Source: Vreelandella neptunia (GTDB taxonomy: Bacteria; Pseudomonadota; Gammaproteobacteria; Pseudomonadales; Halomonadaceae). From it: a stretch of 64,000 bases of DNA. A program made the position numbers and the translations under genes. Where the stretch lies: the NCBI RefSeq assembly GCF_034479615.1, contig NZ_CP140255.1:4340001-4404000 (forward strand), in the 5' to 3' direction. The notes below the pieces were generated by a model. That model worked only from the letters and a program-made list of their open reading frames with translations. It was not told the origin of the DNA and did no database searches. Of this stretch, positions 17,229 through 27,083 are shown one piece after another (positions within the stretch are counted from its first letter, which is position 1; every line of letters starts with the position of its first letter).

Positions 17229-17300
17229 GGCTAACAAAGCGCTCTTACGGACTGCTTTTCCGCTGGCGCTCCAAAGCAGCCGCAAAGCACGGCGTTAAAG
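17229..17300 (+). repeat. attC recombination site 5, last of the array
   Basis: It runs from GGCTAAC (17229-17235) to GTTAAAG (17294-17300). The arms (AAAGCGCTCTTACGG against CCGCAAAGCACGGC) closely resemble attC1. The last R' base deviates from consensus, so activity may be low. Confidence 0.75.
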
Positions 17301-17425
17301 TGCTATATCAATGGCTCCTAAAAGACCGCTCCTGGCCGATTCTTGCCTTCTAAAGGGAAGTTTGCTGGCTGATCAAGCCATCCCTTTCAGAGCTGAGTAA
17401 AGGTCTATTTTCGTGAAGAAAAACT

Positions 17426-17458
17426 CCCTCTGCTTCACTTGATCGGTAAAGCAGAGGG
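17426..17458 (+). terminator. Hairpin downstream of the cassette array
   Basis: CCCTCTGCTT (17426-17435) pairs with AAGCAGAGGG (17449-17458) around 13 bases. No T-run follows, so a terminator role is uncertain. The stretch 17301-17737 holds no gene. Confidence 0.3.
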
Positions 17459-17737
17459 GAGGGCTGTAACGTGAAGGCTTGTATTGCCAGAGGATAATCT
17501 TGCAAATACATATAAAAAATTGCTTATGATCAGAGTTTTTATGCTTATGCGCAATTTTCAGAGACGGGTGATAATGTTGAAGTGCATGCGCATTTTTCTA
17601 ACGAGCCTTACTAGCAGGAAATGGTATTTACCCCATTTATATCAGTGGATTAGATGATTTTTGGCAAGGTAGGGCTTCCCAGATAAAACTCGCATGCGCA
17701 TGAAAAAGTTTGTTAAATTACCTGAGAGGTCTTAAGC

Positions 17738-17938
17738 ATGCACGAATGGGATGACGATATCGAGGCGCTTGATATGAGCGCTGCCGAAAAAAATGGCCTG
17801 CAGGTTTCTCGAAATTATATAAAGGCAGCGCAAGACGGAGAAATAAGTGATGAACAAATGGGGGCTTATAGCTATGCTAATGAGTTTAATAATTGTTTCG
17901 TTAGTCATGATCTGGAACCAGTTTCGAGAGGACCTTGA
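17738..17938 (+). CDS. Unrecognised 66-aa acidic protein
   Basis: The protein is short, acidic and helical (MHEWDDDIEALDMSAAEKNG). It has a GAGAGGT ribosome binding site about nine bases before ATG. No attC follows it. Function unknown; it lies between the cassette array and IS debris, so it may be the rest of a former cassette. Confidence 0.4.
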   Translation: MHEWDDDIEALDMSAAEKNGLQVSRNYIKAAQDGEISDEQMGAYSYANEFNNCFVSHDLEPVSRGP

Positions 17939-17939
17939 T

Positions 17940-18355
17940 AAACCGCCACTTCATTCCTTGGCGTTTCACTGGCTTTTGAATCGCTTGCCCCCAAAATAAA
18001 TACTGTCCTAGCAAGCGCTCATTCAACGTTAATTGCATGATCAGTTCCATAGCTACTCAATGGCCGGTGTATCTCATCACAGATGCGATCACATGAGAGG
18101 AAAGCGCTTAACAGTGGCTTTACATACCTCATCTGACGACTCAATATCTCACTCAGGATTCAACTCTGGCGAGTAGGTCGAACATATGCAAACGGTGTGC
18201 ATTCACTCAACGACTTTTTGCCTGAAAGGTGTATCCTGGCGTTATCGAGCACTACAAAGTGAGAATACAGTTTTTTGCGCACTTAAAACTCGTCAAACGC
18301 TTTGATCACCGTCTTAGCTGTCACTGACCTCGTTGTGGTATGGCAGATCATTTTC
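17940..18355 (-). pseudogene. Decayed IS630-family transposase fragment
   Basis: On the minus strand, broken frames give TAKTVIKAFDEF, then YSHFVVLDNARIHLSGKKS, then YSPELNPE. These are the DDE-region motifs of IS630/Tc1-mariner transposases in the right order, but they are separated by stops and frameshifts. The ISL3 copy downstream cuts it off at 18356. Confidence 0.75.
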
Positions 18356-19711
18356 GGCTCTTCGACGTTGGGTGTGGAATTCGCCCCCTGAGCTGGGCCA
18401 GAATATGACCTCCACAGCGGCAGGAGGTATGACATGGACGGCACCCAGATTCTAACACTCGGCCTGGGCTTGGAAGCGCCCTGGATCCTCAAGAACCAGT
18501 ACCTGGATACCGCCGTGTCGCCCCACCGCCTGGACCTCTATGTCGAGGCGGAGCGAGGCAGTCTCTATCCCTGCCCAGAATGTGGTAAGGCCTGCCAAGC
18601 TCATGACTTTGCCGACAAAACCTGGCGGCATCTGAACTTCTTTCAGCATCACTGTTACCTGCATGCTCGCGTGCCGCGCACGAAGTGTCCTGACCATGGC
18701 GTCAAGCGCATAGAGGTGCCCTGGGCCCGGCCGGGCAGCGACTTTACCCTGCTGTTCGAGCAAGCGGCCATGTCACTGGTCAAGGAGATGCCGGTACTGG
18801 CCGTCTCCCGCCAGTTGGAGATTTCCGACAAACGACTATGGCGCATCGTGCACCACTACGTTGGCCGCATGTTGGGGGAACTGGATCTGTCCAAGGTGGT
18901 GACGGTCGGCGTGGACGAAACCGCCTCCCGGCGCGGTCATCGCTATGTCACGGTGTTCCTCGACATGCAGCGCAAGCGGGAACCGGTTATCTTTGCCGTC
19001 CCAGGCTGCGGCAAGGATGCCATCCAGGCTTTCAGCGCCTTCCTGGCGGCCCATGGCGGCGACCCGAATAATGTGGTCGAGGTCGTCTGCGATATGTCGC
19101 CAGCCTTCCTTAGCGGCGTGACCGAGCACCTTCCCAAGGCCGAGGTAACGGTCGACTGGTTCCATATCGTACAGACCTTCACCAAGCGGCTGGACGAGGT
19201 ACGCAAGAAAGAGCGCCGGGAGCAGGGGCACCCCAAGTCGCTGCGCTGGGCCCTGCTGAAGAACCTGGATAACAAGAACCTGACACCCAAACAGCTTTCG
19301 GCGCTCCAGGAGTTGGTGGCCGATCAGAGCGCCACGGCCGATGCCTGGGTGATCAAGGAGAAGCTACGCTGGATCCAGAAGGCTCCAACGCCCAGAGCGG
19401 CTCGGTGGCGCATCACGGATCACGAACTACCTCAAGGTCATGCAGGCGGCGGTGTCTGAAAAGCCACTGCTGAAGCCGATGGGGAAAGCCCTGGCGACGC
19501 TTGAGCGGCACGCCGACGCGGTGGTCAGACGCTGGCTCTCGGGACTGACGAACGCAAGACTGGAAGGAATGAATGGTCTGTTCCAAGCGGCTCGGTCACG
19601 GGCACGTGGCTACCGTAACGAGGCCAACTTTATCGCCATGATCTACCTGATTGGCAGCCCGGTGGGCCGCCTATTCGATCAGGCCAAATCCACGTGAAGT
19701 GACGAAGAACC
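18356..19711 (+). mobile_element. ISL3-family insertion sequence, transposase frameshifted
   Basis: The ends GGCTCTTCGACG (18356) and, on the other strand, GGTTCTTCGTCA (from 19711) form an imperfect inverted repeat with further matches (GTGGA-TT-G). The 1,356-bp element contains one transposase gene. No 8-bp target duplication was seen, so it is old or rearranged. Confidence 0.6.
18434..19697 (+). pseudogene. tnpA: ISL3-family transposase broken by a 7-bp duplication
   Basis: The N-terminal zinc motif (CPECGKAC...CPDHG) and DDE core (VGVDETASRRGHRYVTVFLD, VVCDMSPAFL, VDWFHIVQ) are those of IS204/IS1001/IS1096-type transposases. The frame changes at 19412-19425, where ATCACGG is followed by ATCACGA. 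Without one 7-bp unit the protein would read on as RITNYLKVMQAAV into the second frame, which ends RNEANFIAMIYLIGSP at 19697. The enzyme is therefore inactive unless frameshifting rescues it. Confidence 0.8.
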
Positions 19712-22024
19712 TTACTTAATAGCAATCATCCTAAGTCGTAAAGCATTGCCAATCACGCTCACTGAAGAGAGTGACATCGCCGCCGCCGCGATAATCGGTG
19801 ATAACAGCATACCTGTGAAGGGGTACAAAATCCCTGCGGCAATGGGGATGCCTGCCGCGTTGTAAGCAAAGGCAAAAAAGAGATTTTGGCGAATATTACG
19901 CATGGTGGCTTTTGAGAGCTTATGCGCCGTGGCAATACCGGTAAGATCTCCTCGCAGTAGAGTAACCCCAGCGCTTTCTATCGCCACATCGGTGCCGGTT
20001 CCCATGGCAATGCCGACATCCGCTGTAGCCAGCGCAGGTGCATCGTTCACGCCGTCGCCGGCCATGACAACAATGCGCCCTTCATCACGGAGACGCTGAA
20101 TCACTCGGCCTTTATCCTCTGGAAGCACTTCAGCTTCGACCTCATCAATGCCTAGCCGACGTGCCACAGCGTTGGCGGAGGTGCGATTATCGCCTGTCAG
20201 CATCACCACTCGAATGCCGTCAGCCTGGAGTGAACGAATGGCTTCTTCGGTGGTTTCCTTGACCGGATCGGCAATGGCGAGCAGCCCAGCTAAATTCCCG
20301 TCGATGCTCGCAAAGATGACAGTAGCACCGTCGCTGCGCAATTGATCGGCATGTGTGTCTTGAGACTGGGTGTTAACGCCCTCGCTTTCCATCAATAGCC
20401 GGTTGCCCAGGGCAATACGCTTGCCATCTATCTGGCCTATAACGCCCATGCCATTGGGAGCCTCGAAGTCCAACGCTTCTGTTAATTTTACCTCTGCCTC
20501 TTTAGCCTTTTCGACTATTGCATGGGCCAAGGGGTGCTCGCTGCCTCGCTCAAGACTAGCTGCCAAGCGCAAAAGCTCCGATTCAGCAATGCCTTCAGTG
20601 AGAATCAACTCGGTCACTCGTGGTTTGCCTTCGGTAAGCGTGCCGGTTTTGTCGACGACGACGGTGTCGACCTTCTCTAGACGTTCAAGAGCTTCGGCAT
20701 CGCGAATCAACACGCCTAACTGGGCACCGCGCCCTACACCGACCATAATTGACATGGGGGTAGCAAGACCTAGCGCGCACGGGCAGGCAATGATCAGAAC
20801 ACTAACCGCCGCAATAAGGCCAAACGCCATCGGCGGGGTAGGGCCCCACAATGACCAGGCGATGAAAGCCACAACAGCAATGAGAATAACGACGGGTACA
20901 AAGATGCTGGCGACTTTGTCGGCAAGCCCTTGAATGGGTGCGCGGCTGCGCTGGGCGCTGGCGACCATTTGCACAATCTGCGACAGCATCGTGTCCTGGC
21001 CCACCTTGTCAGCGCGCATGACAAAGGATCCTTGACCATTGATGCTGCCGCCAATGACGCCATCGCCGACTTCCTTTTTCACCGCTAGTGGTTCACCGGT
21101 AACCATGGATTCGTCAACGTTGGAGCGACCTTCCATCACTTCGCCATCTAATGGCACCTTATCGCCGGGGCGCACCCGGAGACGATCCCCTACCTGAACC
21201 TGGTCAAGAGAGATATCTTCCTCATTGCCCTGATCATCAAGGCGTCGAGCGGTAGCAGGCGCCAAGTCGAGCAGAGCACGAATAGCGCCAGAGGTTTTTT
21301 CACGAGCGCGTAGCTCTAATACTTGTCCCAGTAAAACTAAAACGACAATCACTGCCGCTGCTTCGAAATAAACGGCCACCGAACCATCGGCTAGACGGAA
21401 GGCGTCGGGAAAGATGCCCGGTGTGAGGGTGGCCAGCAAACTGTAGAGCAACGCGGTGCCGGTACCGATCGCGATTAGCGTGAACATATTAAGGCTGCGA
21501 TGCACTAGCGAACGCCATCCGCGTACAAAGAATGGCCAACCTGCCCAGACGACTACCGGCGTTGCCAGCAGCAGTTGAATCCAGTTAGAGGTTTGCTGGG
21601 AAATAAAATGCATAAGGCCAAACACGTGGCCACCCATTTCTAGGGCAAACACGGGGAGGGTCAGTACTAGGCCGATCCAGAAACGCCTGGTCATGTCCTT
21701 GAGTTCGTCCGAAGGGCCGGTGTCAGCAGAGACGGTCTCAGGTTCCAGCGCCATGCCACAGATTGGACAGTCGCCTGGGCCTTCTCGTCGAACTTCTGGG
21801 TGCATCGGGCAAGTATAAATAGACCCCGAGGGTACTGACGCTTGTGACTGTTTGCTTGGCTCAAGATACGCATCAGGCTTGGCAATAAACTTTTCCTGAC
21901 ACTTTTCTGAGCAGAAGTACCAAGTCTTACCCGCGTGATCGGCACGGTGGCGGGAGGTATGGGGATCAACGTCCATGCCACAAACAGGGTCTTTCACCTT
22001 TGTCTCGTTATGGTCTTCAGACAT
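19712..22024 (-). CDS. copA: Copper/silver-exporting P1B-type ATPase with YHS and HMBD domains
   Basis: The 770-aa protein exports Cu+ or Ag+ across the inner membrane. In order it has a YHS-type metal domain ([10 protein letters not shown]...CSEKCQEKF, residues 11-50), a heavy-metal-binding domain ([20 protein letters not shown], 69-90) in place of the usual HMA, then the ATPase core. The core has [14 protein letters not shown] in the metal-binding helix, DKTGTLTEG with the phosphorylated Asp, and [17 protein letters not shown] precedes the ATG. It overlaps the upstream ferritin-like gene by 8 bp, so the two are coexpressed. A second, structurally different copper ATPase lies at 60296-62770. 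Confidence 0.93.
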   Translation of the reverse strand: MSEDHNETKVKDPVCGMDVDPHTSRHRADHAGKTWYFCSEKCQEKFIAKPDAYLEPSKQSQASVPSGSIYTCPMHPEVRREGPGDCPICGMALEPETVSADTGPSDELKDMTRRFWIGLVLTLPVFALEMGGHVFGLMHFISQQTSNWIQLLLATPVVVWAGWPFFVRGWRSLVHRSLNMFTLIAIGTGTALLYSLLATLTPGIFPDAFRLADGSVAVYFEAAAVIVVLVLLGQVLELRAREKTSGAIRALLDLAPATARRLDDQGNEEDISLDQVQVGDRLRVRPGDKVPLDGEVMEGRSNVDESMVTGEPLAVKKEVGDGVIGGSINGQGSFVMRADKVGQDTMLSQIVQMVASAQRSRAPIQGLADKVASIFVPVVILIAVVAFIAWSLWGPTPPMAFGLIAAVSVLIIACPCALGLATPMSIMVGVGRGAQLGVLIRDAEALERLEKVDTVVVDKTGTLTEGKPRVTELILTEGIAESELLRLAASLERGSEHPLAHAIVEKAKEAEVKLTEALDFEAPNGMGVIGQIDGKRIALGNRLLMESEGVNTQSQDTHADQLRSDGATVIFASIDGNLAGLLAIADPVKETTEEAIRSLQADGIRVVMLTGDNRTSANAVARRLGIDEVEAEVLPEDKGRVIQRLRDEGRIVVMAGDGVNDAPALATADVGIAMGTGTDVAIESAGVTLLRGDLTGIATAHKLSKATMRNIRQNLFFAFAYNAAGIPIAAGILYPFTGMLLSPIIAAAAMSLSSVSVIGNALRLRMIAIK

Positions 22025-22475
22025 CGTTCATTCTCCCCGTTTGGCGAACAAGGCGCATGGCTTCGTGCTCTTCAAGTGCTAAAAGGGAATCTAAGAGCTC
22101 TTTAGCCTCAGGAATTTCCGCTTTGCCAACGAGGGTTCGATAAAGGTTTATCGTTTGTTCATGGAAATCAAAAACCTCTCGGCAAATGTCGTCAACACTT
22201 AGCGTGGAATAGGGCGCATCGCAGGTACGATGCGTACGGATAGGTTTATGCTCCAAATAGTCATAAACGTAGGTTTTTAATGCTTTCGCGTCAGCAGTCT
22301 GTTCAAAGCGCGCCACAACGCGCTGCATTTCCGCTTCCTGTGCAGCTAAGTAATTGAGCAACATGCGAGCGCGCTCTTCTTCGTGTATATCGGCGCAATG
22401 AGCAAGGCAAGCTGCAAGATGCTCGTGTAACTGACGGGTCCAATCGATCAATTCACCAAAGGTTCTAACGTCCAT
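22017..22475 (-). CDS. Ferritin-like / hemerythrin-like four-helix protein next to copA
   Basis: The 152-aa all-helical protein contains Glu and His residues spaced for a metal site ([50 protein letters not shown]), like ferritin-like or rubrerythrin-like bundles. AGGAGGT precedes the ATG. It overlaps copA by 8 bp. Proteins like this often accompany YHS-type copper ATPases; a role in metal buffering or redox protection is inferred. Confidence 0.6.
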   Translation of the reverse strand: MDVRTFGELIDWTRQLHEHLAACLAHCADIHEEERARMLLNYLAAQEAEMQRVVARFEQTADAKALKTYVYDYLEHKPIRTHRTCDAPYSTLSVDDICREVFDFHEQTINLYRTLVGKAEIPEAKELLDSLLALEEHEAMRLVRQTGRMNDV

Positions 22476-22502
22476 TTGGTACCTCCTATAACGCTATTAA
22501 CG

Positions 22503-23840
22503 TTAATGAGTGTGAGAGTGCTCGCTATCGTTTGAAGCGTCGCGTTTGGATAGGAAAATCCATTCGCCGAGTAAAAGAGTAGCCATTACTACGCCAGCAA
22601 CGATGAGCACCATGGGGTCCGAGATGGCTTTTACCCATAAAAAGCCGATTAACACGACAGCATCTAGTAGTATGGCAATGCTAGGAATAACAGGATTAGC
22701 CCCCACTCTGTCCTTGAGATGACGAAGCACACCCCAGTGGATGGCCATATCCATGATCAGGTAGAAAATGATGCCTAATGCTGCGATGCGGCTCAGGTCA
22801 AAAAAAGCGGTGAGCACTAAGCCAAATACGATGGTGTACACCAGCGTATGCTTTTGTACACTGCCGGGCATGTGGAAATGGCGGTGAGGAACCAGCTTCA
22901 TTTCTGTCAGCATGGCGAGCATGCGTGAAACGGCAAAGACGCTGGCGATGATACCGCCCGCCGTTGCCAACATGGCGAGAATGACGGTAAACGCAACTGC
23001 CGCTTCACCCAGTGCGGGACGGGCAGCGGCGGCCAGGGAGTAGTCTTGGGTTTCGATAATTTCAGGCAAAGATAGGTTGCTGGCAACGGCAAAACCGACA
23101 AGGGCATAGATCACCACGCATAGCGCAATCGAGATCGTGATAGCTTTGCCAAGATTCCGCTTAGGATCTTTAAGCTCCGAACCACTATTGGTAATCGTCG
23201 TGAAGCCTTTAAATGCCAGTATGCCGAGCGCCGTAGCACCTAAAAAGCCCGTTATCGTAGGCGTAGGTGCATCGTTGCCAGCACCCATTTCGATGGAGTC
23301 GGCAATAAACACGCCGACAATACCAAACACTATAATGCCACCTATTTTGATAAATCCGAGCACCGAGGCGACGGTCTCGATCAAGCGGTTGGCGGATAAA
23401 TTGATCAAAAAGGCTATTAGCAGTAAACCAACCCCGAGTAGGGGCACAAATAGTGAACGATCCCCCAGGTCAAACAACTCAAGCGTGTAGGAACCAAACG
23501 TTCTCGCCAAAAAACTCTGTGCGATCACCATGGAAAAATACATCAGGAGGGCATGAAAGGCGGTGGGAAGCGTCGGGCCATACGCTTTCTGTAAATACAT
23601 GCCAATCCCACCTGCTGATGGGAAGGTATTGGACATTTTAACGTAAGAATAAGCGCTGAAAGAGACAATGACGGCAGCGGCCAGAAAGGCTAGAGGAAAT
23701 AGCCGACCAGTCATTTCGGCCATTTGGCCGGTTAGCGCAAAAATACCGGCCCCAATCATCACGCCGGTGCCTAATGCAACGGCACCGACCAACGAAAGAC
23801 TGTTTTCTTTATATTGTGGCGCTCTATCCTGCCCAACCAT
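22503..23840 (-). CDS. APC-family amino acid/polyamine permease
   Basis: The chosen start gives 445 aa (MVGQDRAPQYKENSLSLVG) and is backed by AAGGAGT nine bases upstream; the longer frame to 23879 lacks support. About 12 membrane segments are visible. The N-terminal GTGVMIGAGIFALTGQMAE is the typical substrate-site loop of APC transporters. The C-terminus is His-rich (SEHSHTH). The substrate is unknown. It is in line with copA, which suggests use under copper stress, but that is only context. Confidence 0.8.
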   Translation of the reverse strand: MVGQDRAPQYKENSLSLVGAVALGTGVMIGAGIFALTGQMAEMTGRLFPLAFLAAAVIVSFSAYSYVKMSNTFPSAGGIGMYLQKAYGPTLPTAFHALLMYFSMVIAQSFLARTFGSYTLELFDLGDRSLFVPLLGVGLLLIAFLINLSANRLIETVASVLGFIKIGGIIVFGIVGVFIADSIEMGAGNDAPTPTITGFLGATALGILAFKGFTTITNSGSELKDPKRNLGKAITISIALCVVIYALVGFAVASNLSLPEIIETQDYSLAAAARPALGEAAVAFTVILAMLATAGGIIASVFAVSRMLAMLTEMKLVPHRHFHMPGSVQKHTLVYTIVFGLVLTAFFDLSRIAALGIIFYLIMDMAIHWGVLRHLKDRVGANPVIPSIAILLDAVVLIGFLWVKAISDPMVLIVAGVVMATLLLGEWIFLSKRDASNDSEHSHTH

Positions 23841-24060
23841 GAAAGCGACTCCTTGTATTAACGGCAACCACAGCAGCAATAACTGCCGAGGACTCCTGTG
23901 CGGTGTTTTTTGATGCTATATAAATTAAATATAGAACCTATGTGCAGCCACATGGCAAATGACTAACGGAAGGTCTGATTTTGCGAGGCCACAGGCAAGC
24001 AGCTCTTACCCTAAACTAGCTAGTCTTGCTCCTGGTTGTGTCATGTAGCCGTTATGACTA

Positions 24061-24405
24061 TTAATGACAGCTCCAAGGTTCCTGTTTAGCGTTGTCTTTA
24101 ACGTTCTGATCGACGAAACGGTAATACTCCTTCTTAAAGCGGTTCCACCGATCAGCGCTGACCTGTATGTCATGGAGCTTGAGAATTTTTTCAACGTCAT
24201 CGATGCAGAGCCTCAGCGCATCGTAAGCAAGGCTGATATTTCGGTTTTTCTCGTTGTAGACCACCTTATCCATTCCATAGAGTCGGTCGATATCTGACAG
24301 CGCTTCTTCAATGCGTTTGGATTTACTAGGCTTGATTTTTAAATTCCGAGTCACCAGTGTGTTTTTGGAAACACCCAAGCGGTGCTCTTGTTGTGTCGTT
24401 TTCAT
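24061..24405 (-). CDS. Small HMA-fold-like protein without the CxxC motif
   Basis: The start at 24405 (MKTTQQEHRLGV) has GGGAGAAAG just upstream. The 114-aa protein has the beta-alpha-beta-beta-alpha-beta pattern of heavy-metal-associated domains (TLVTRNLKIKPSKSKRIEEALSDI...). It lacks CxxC; cysteines occur only at CIDDVEK and the C-terminal SCH. It probably does not bind copper like a chaperone. It lies between the permease and the DUF2933 gene. A regulatory role or a different ligand set is possible. Confidence 0.5.
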   Translation of the reverse strand: MKTTQQEHRLGVSKNTLVTRNLKIKPSKSKRIEEALSDIDRLYGMDKVVYNEKNRNISLAYDALRLCIDDVEKILKLHDIQVSADRWNRFKKEYYRFVDQNVKDNAKQEPWSCH

Positions 24406-24445
24406 GGTCTTTCTCCCAGGCGCGTACATGTATATATAGAGTGGT

Positions 24446-24652
24446 TCAGTCCTTGTCTATTTTGTTCTTATGACCGCCGTGGTGTTTATGCATGAAAATA
24501 TGCATCAGTGGGCATGCTGCCAAAAAGAGGAAAGGTAAGAACTGAAATAGGTGGAGACGGTGCTCGGTTCCAATCAGGTATCCCGCCCAAATGACAAACC
24601 CAGCAAGTGGCACCCACAACATCAGCAAACGACTACTTGTACTGTTACTCAT
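24446..24652 (-). CDS. DUF2933-type small membrane protein
   Basis: With ATG 24652 (GAGGTGATT just before it) the protein has 68 aa. It has two membrane spans (LWVPLAGFVIWAGYLIG and FLPFLFLAACPLMHIFMH) and a His-rich tail (HKHHGGHKN). This is the DUF2933 pattern found in copper and silver resistance loci. Its exact role is unknown; the His tail suggests metal binding at the membrane. Confidence 0.75.
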   Translation of the reverse strand: MSNSTSSRLLMLWVPLAGFVIWAGYLIGTEHRLHLFQFLPFLFLAACPLMHIFMHKHHGGHKNKIDKD

Positions 24653-24918
24653 AATCACCTCAGTAACTCGCCCAAAGAGCCAACAGCAGTTAAGGCCGTT
24701 GGTTTGGGAAAAATCAAATAAATAACCCCAATAACAGCATGGATGATTTGTCTGAACGCAACCTGAACAGCATCGGAGGGAAATATGATCCTGATCAAGC
24801 GCCTCGCAAAAAGTAGGCGATAATTACCCAAGCGGTATCCATAGCCTCATTCCCATCATCATTAGGTTTTCGGTGAGCGATACAAAGCTTAATGGGTATT
24901 TGAATCGCCCCGAGTATT

Positions 24919-25827
24919 CTAGACACCCGTTAGGCTCTTAAAGTAACGCCTTTCATACTCAACCGGTGATAAGTTATCACTTGTCCCGTGTCGGCGCTTT
25001 GGGTTATAGAACATTTCAATGTAATTGAACACGTCACGTCTAGCCGCTTCGCGTGTCGAATAAATCTGTCGCTTGATTCGCTCTCGCTTGAGGAGTTGAA
25101 AGAAGCTTTCAGCAACGGCGTTGTCATGACAGTTACCACGTCGACTCATGCTGCCCACCAACTGATTAGCTTTCAGAAAGCTTTGCCAGTCTCCACTGCT
25201 GAACTGGCTTCCTTGATCCGAATGCACCATCACCGATCCTTGCGGCTTGCGTCGCCAGACTGCCGATAACAAAGCATCCAGCACTAATTCCGAGGTCATA
25301 CGAGACTTCATCGACCAGCCAACCACTTGACGAGAAAACAGGTCGATAACCACCGCTAAGTAAAGCCAGCCTTCGTATGTTCGGATGTACGTGATATCCG
25401 TCACCCAAGCAACATTTGGCGCTGTTACTTCAAACTGACGGTCTAAATGGTTAGGTGATACAACAGCCGGTTTTCCACCGCCATAGCAGCCAGGGCGTCG
25501 TCGGTAGCCCGTCTGGGAGCGTAAACCTTCCCTACGCATCAGGCGGGCCACTCGGTGCTTACCGCAGGCTTCGCCAGCCTCACGCAAATCCTGGTAGACC
25601 TTGCGATAACCATATACACCGCCGCTTTCAAGCCACGCATGCTTGACCAATCCCAAGAGACGCTGATCATCCCGGTCTCGATTAGACAGTACTTTTTTGC
25701 ACCATGCGTAGTAGCCGCTAGGATGCACGGCCATCATGCGGCACAAACGCCGTATCGGATATTGGCTCGCATGGTTTTGAATAAACGCGTACCTCAGTCG
25801 GACTCCCTGGCGAAGTACGCGGTGGCC
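24919..25827 (-). CDS. IS3-family transposase, orfB frame (integrase core)
   Basis: The DDE integrase core is complete: WVTDITYIRT (first Asp), VMVHSDQGSQFSS (second Asp) and GNCHDNAVAESFFQLLKRE (Glu). It is made as an OrfAB fusion by -1 frameshifting on A-AAA-AAG (minus strand, 25827-25833); the frame then reads GHRVLRQGVRLRYAFIQ. An internal ATG at 25746 is not the natural start. The element looks intact and could be active. Confidence 0.9.
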   Translation of the reverse strand, partial: GHRVLRQGVRLRYAFIQNHASQYPIRRLCRMMAVHPSGYYAWCKKVLSNRDRDDQRLLGLVKHAWLESGGVYGYRKVYQDLREAGEACGKHRVARLMRREGLRSQTGYRRRPGCYGGGKPAVVSPNHLDRQFEVTAPNVAWVTDITYIRTYEGWLYLAVVIDLFSRQVVGWSMKSRMTSELVLDALLSAVWRRKPQGSVMVHSDQGSQFSSGDWQSFLKANQLVGSMSRRGNCHDNAVAESFFQLLKRERIKRQIYSTREAARRDVFNYIEMFYNPKRRHGTSDNLSPVEYERRYFKSLTGV

Positions 25828-26072
25828 TTTTTTAATATATCTCGCTCTTCTGACACGCGCTTTAGTTCAGCCTTCAAACGACGGTTTTCAGCGTGGAGAT
25901 CATCATCTTCTTGTCGTTGTTCTACCGGCTTATCGTAGCGCTTGATCCAGTGGTACAAGCTGTGGCCTGACACGCCTAACCGCTCAGCGACTTCGGCAAC
26001 GCGATGGCCGCGCTCTACCACCTGTTTAACGGCTTCGATTTTGAATTCTTCAGTGTAACGGGGACGGTTCAT
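25794..26072 (-). CDS. IS3-family transposase OrfA
   Basis: The 92-aa protein has an N-terminal helix-turn-helix (YTEEFKIEAVKQVVERGHRV...LGVSGHSLYHWIKRY) and a C-terminal leucine-zipper-like coil (LHAENRRLKAELKRVSEERDILKKA). It binds the IS ends and, unfused, limits transposition. GGAGGATCC lies upstream of the ATG. Confidence 0.9.
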   Translation of the reverse strand: MNRPRYTEEFKIEAVKQVVERGHRVAEVAERLGVSGHSLYHWIKRYDKPVEQRQEDDDLHAENRRLKAELKRVSEERDILKKATAYFARESD

Positions 26073-26998
26073 GGATCCTCCTAGATGCCTTTAGTATAAG
26101 GCCTAGAGGTGTCTACGAAACCCGGGGCGATTCAATTACTGTTGCCGACACAGGCGCACTTGAGCTCACGTTTATCGAGGTATATCGCTTTAAAGACAGA
26201 ACCTGTCACACGGTGCCAACGAATAGCGCCAGTGGCGCAGCCAGCCAGATAAGCGTATCGGCCAGCAATTAGTAGCTTCGGAAGTATCTAGGCGTGAAGG
26301 TAAACGTAACTGAAGGGGACTTGGCGCTGGGCGTGCAGGTCATAGTTGAGAAACATGGCGCTAAAGCTCGCTACGCCCTGCAGCTTTTGCAGACCCGGGG
26401 GTATGATCGCTGTGGCTACGGCATACTCTAGCACGCGTGCAGTGAATATTATGCACTGAACCTCCCAACTGGCAGAAAAATCGATGAGTAACGCAGTGGC
26501 AAAAATTGCCAGCACAGGGCGATAGGTGGTCGCATTAGGGTCTGAAACGCTAACTCCCAGGTGCTCATGAAGCTCTTCATAGCCGCCAATACGTTCATAG
26601 CCCAGATATCCCTGGGAAATCGTATCGACATGTTCCTGCTCTGTAAACGCGTCAATCTCTTATCGCGAAGTCAGCAGGTTTACGTTCACCTAAGGCCCAT
26701 GTGCACGAGCAGGTCAACGATCTACAAGCCAAACGGACATATGTACTCTCCTGTTTGCAACCATAAGCGCGAGCGCTGGAGTGAGTCGTTGTCACCGTTA
26801 TGAACCTCTTAGTTGTTTATTAACACTATATTGCTTACCTAACATAATAATCTAACTCCCTTCCACAGCCTTCAGATCAAATATGTGGCGCGACGAAAAC
26901 TTTATTGTGAAGTGAGCCAGTCGATCTTACTAAGCCTGAAGGCGCCTCAGTCGTTAGGTAATAAGTTTATTTTATATGAAATTTGTTAACTTCCATGT

Positions 26999-27003
26999 CT
27001 CAA
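26999..27003 (+). repeat. Left target-site duplication of the Tn7-like transposon
   Basis: CTCAA here equals CTCAA at 50974-50978 outside the other end. Confidence 0.9.
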
Positions 27004-27048
27004 TGTCATTTCCAACAATTGTTGCGACTAAACAATAATTGCTGCGAC
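27004..27048. repeat. Left end of the Tn7-like transposon: terminus and two TnsB-type boxes
   Basis: TGTCATTT is followed by CAACAATTGTTGCGAC (27013-27028) and CAATAATTGCTGCGAC (27033-27048), both in reverse orientation to the boxes at the right end. The tnsE-like gene starts 36 bp later, so its promoter must overlap these boxes. Confidence 0.85.
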
Positions 27049-27083
27049 AATCTCTATGTTGAGTTTACATAGAGTGCGCCTTT

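Larger units (their letters stand above)
24901..26134 (-). mobile_element. IS3-family insertion sequence
   Basis: The terminal inverted repeats TGAATCGCCCCG...TAGACACC at both ends delimit 1,234 bp. A 3-bp ATT occurs on both sides (24898-24900 and 26135-26137), consistent with IS3 target duplication. It contains orfA and orfB with a frameshift site, and interrupts the glutaredoxin-MauE pseudogene. Confidence 0.9.
24824..26760 (-). pseudogene. Glutaredoxin-MauE/DoxX fusion gene, decayed and split by an IS3 element
   Basis: Read on the minus strand and skipping the IS (24901-26134), broken frames give a glutaredoxin domain (ICPFG near 26735; LTSR-stop-EIDAFTEQEHVDT; GYERIGGYEELHEHLG). A membrane domain follows (ATTYRPVLAIFATALLIDFSASW, KLQGVASFSAMFLNYDL), then FKAIYLDKRELKCACVG on one side of the IS and YPLSFVSLTENLMMMGM on the other. 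This order matches glutaredoxin/MauE redox membrane proteins of copper loci. Stops near 26670 and 26720 and a 1-nt shift at the IS junction show decay beyond the insertion. Confidence 0.8.

Noticed and set aside
18434..19459. Intact 341-aa transposase
   Set aside because: The conserved C-terminus continues in another frame after a 7-bp duplication, so it is a broken gene.
26288..26655. Two overlapping minus-strand ORFs as separate genes
   Set aside because: They are pieces of one decayed glutaredoxin-MauE gene in different frames.
26996..27003. Transposon end at TGTCTCAA instead of 27004
   Set aside because: With that start the ends do not align and the flanks TTCCA and TAAAC differ; starting at TGTCATTT gives matching ends and identical CTCAA flanks.
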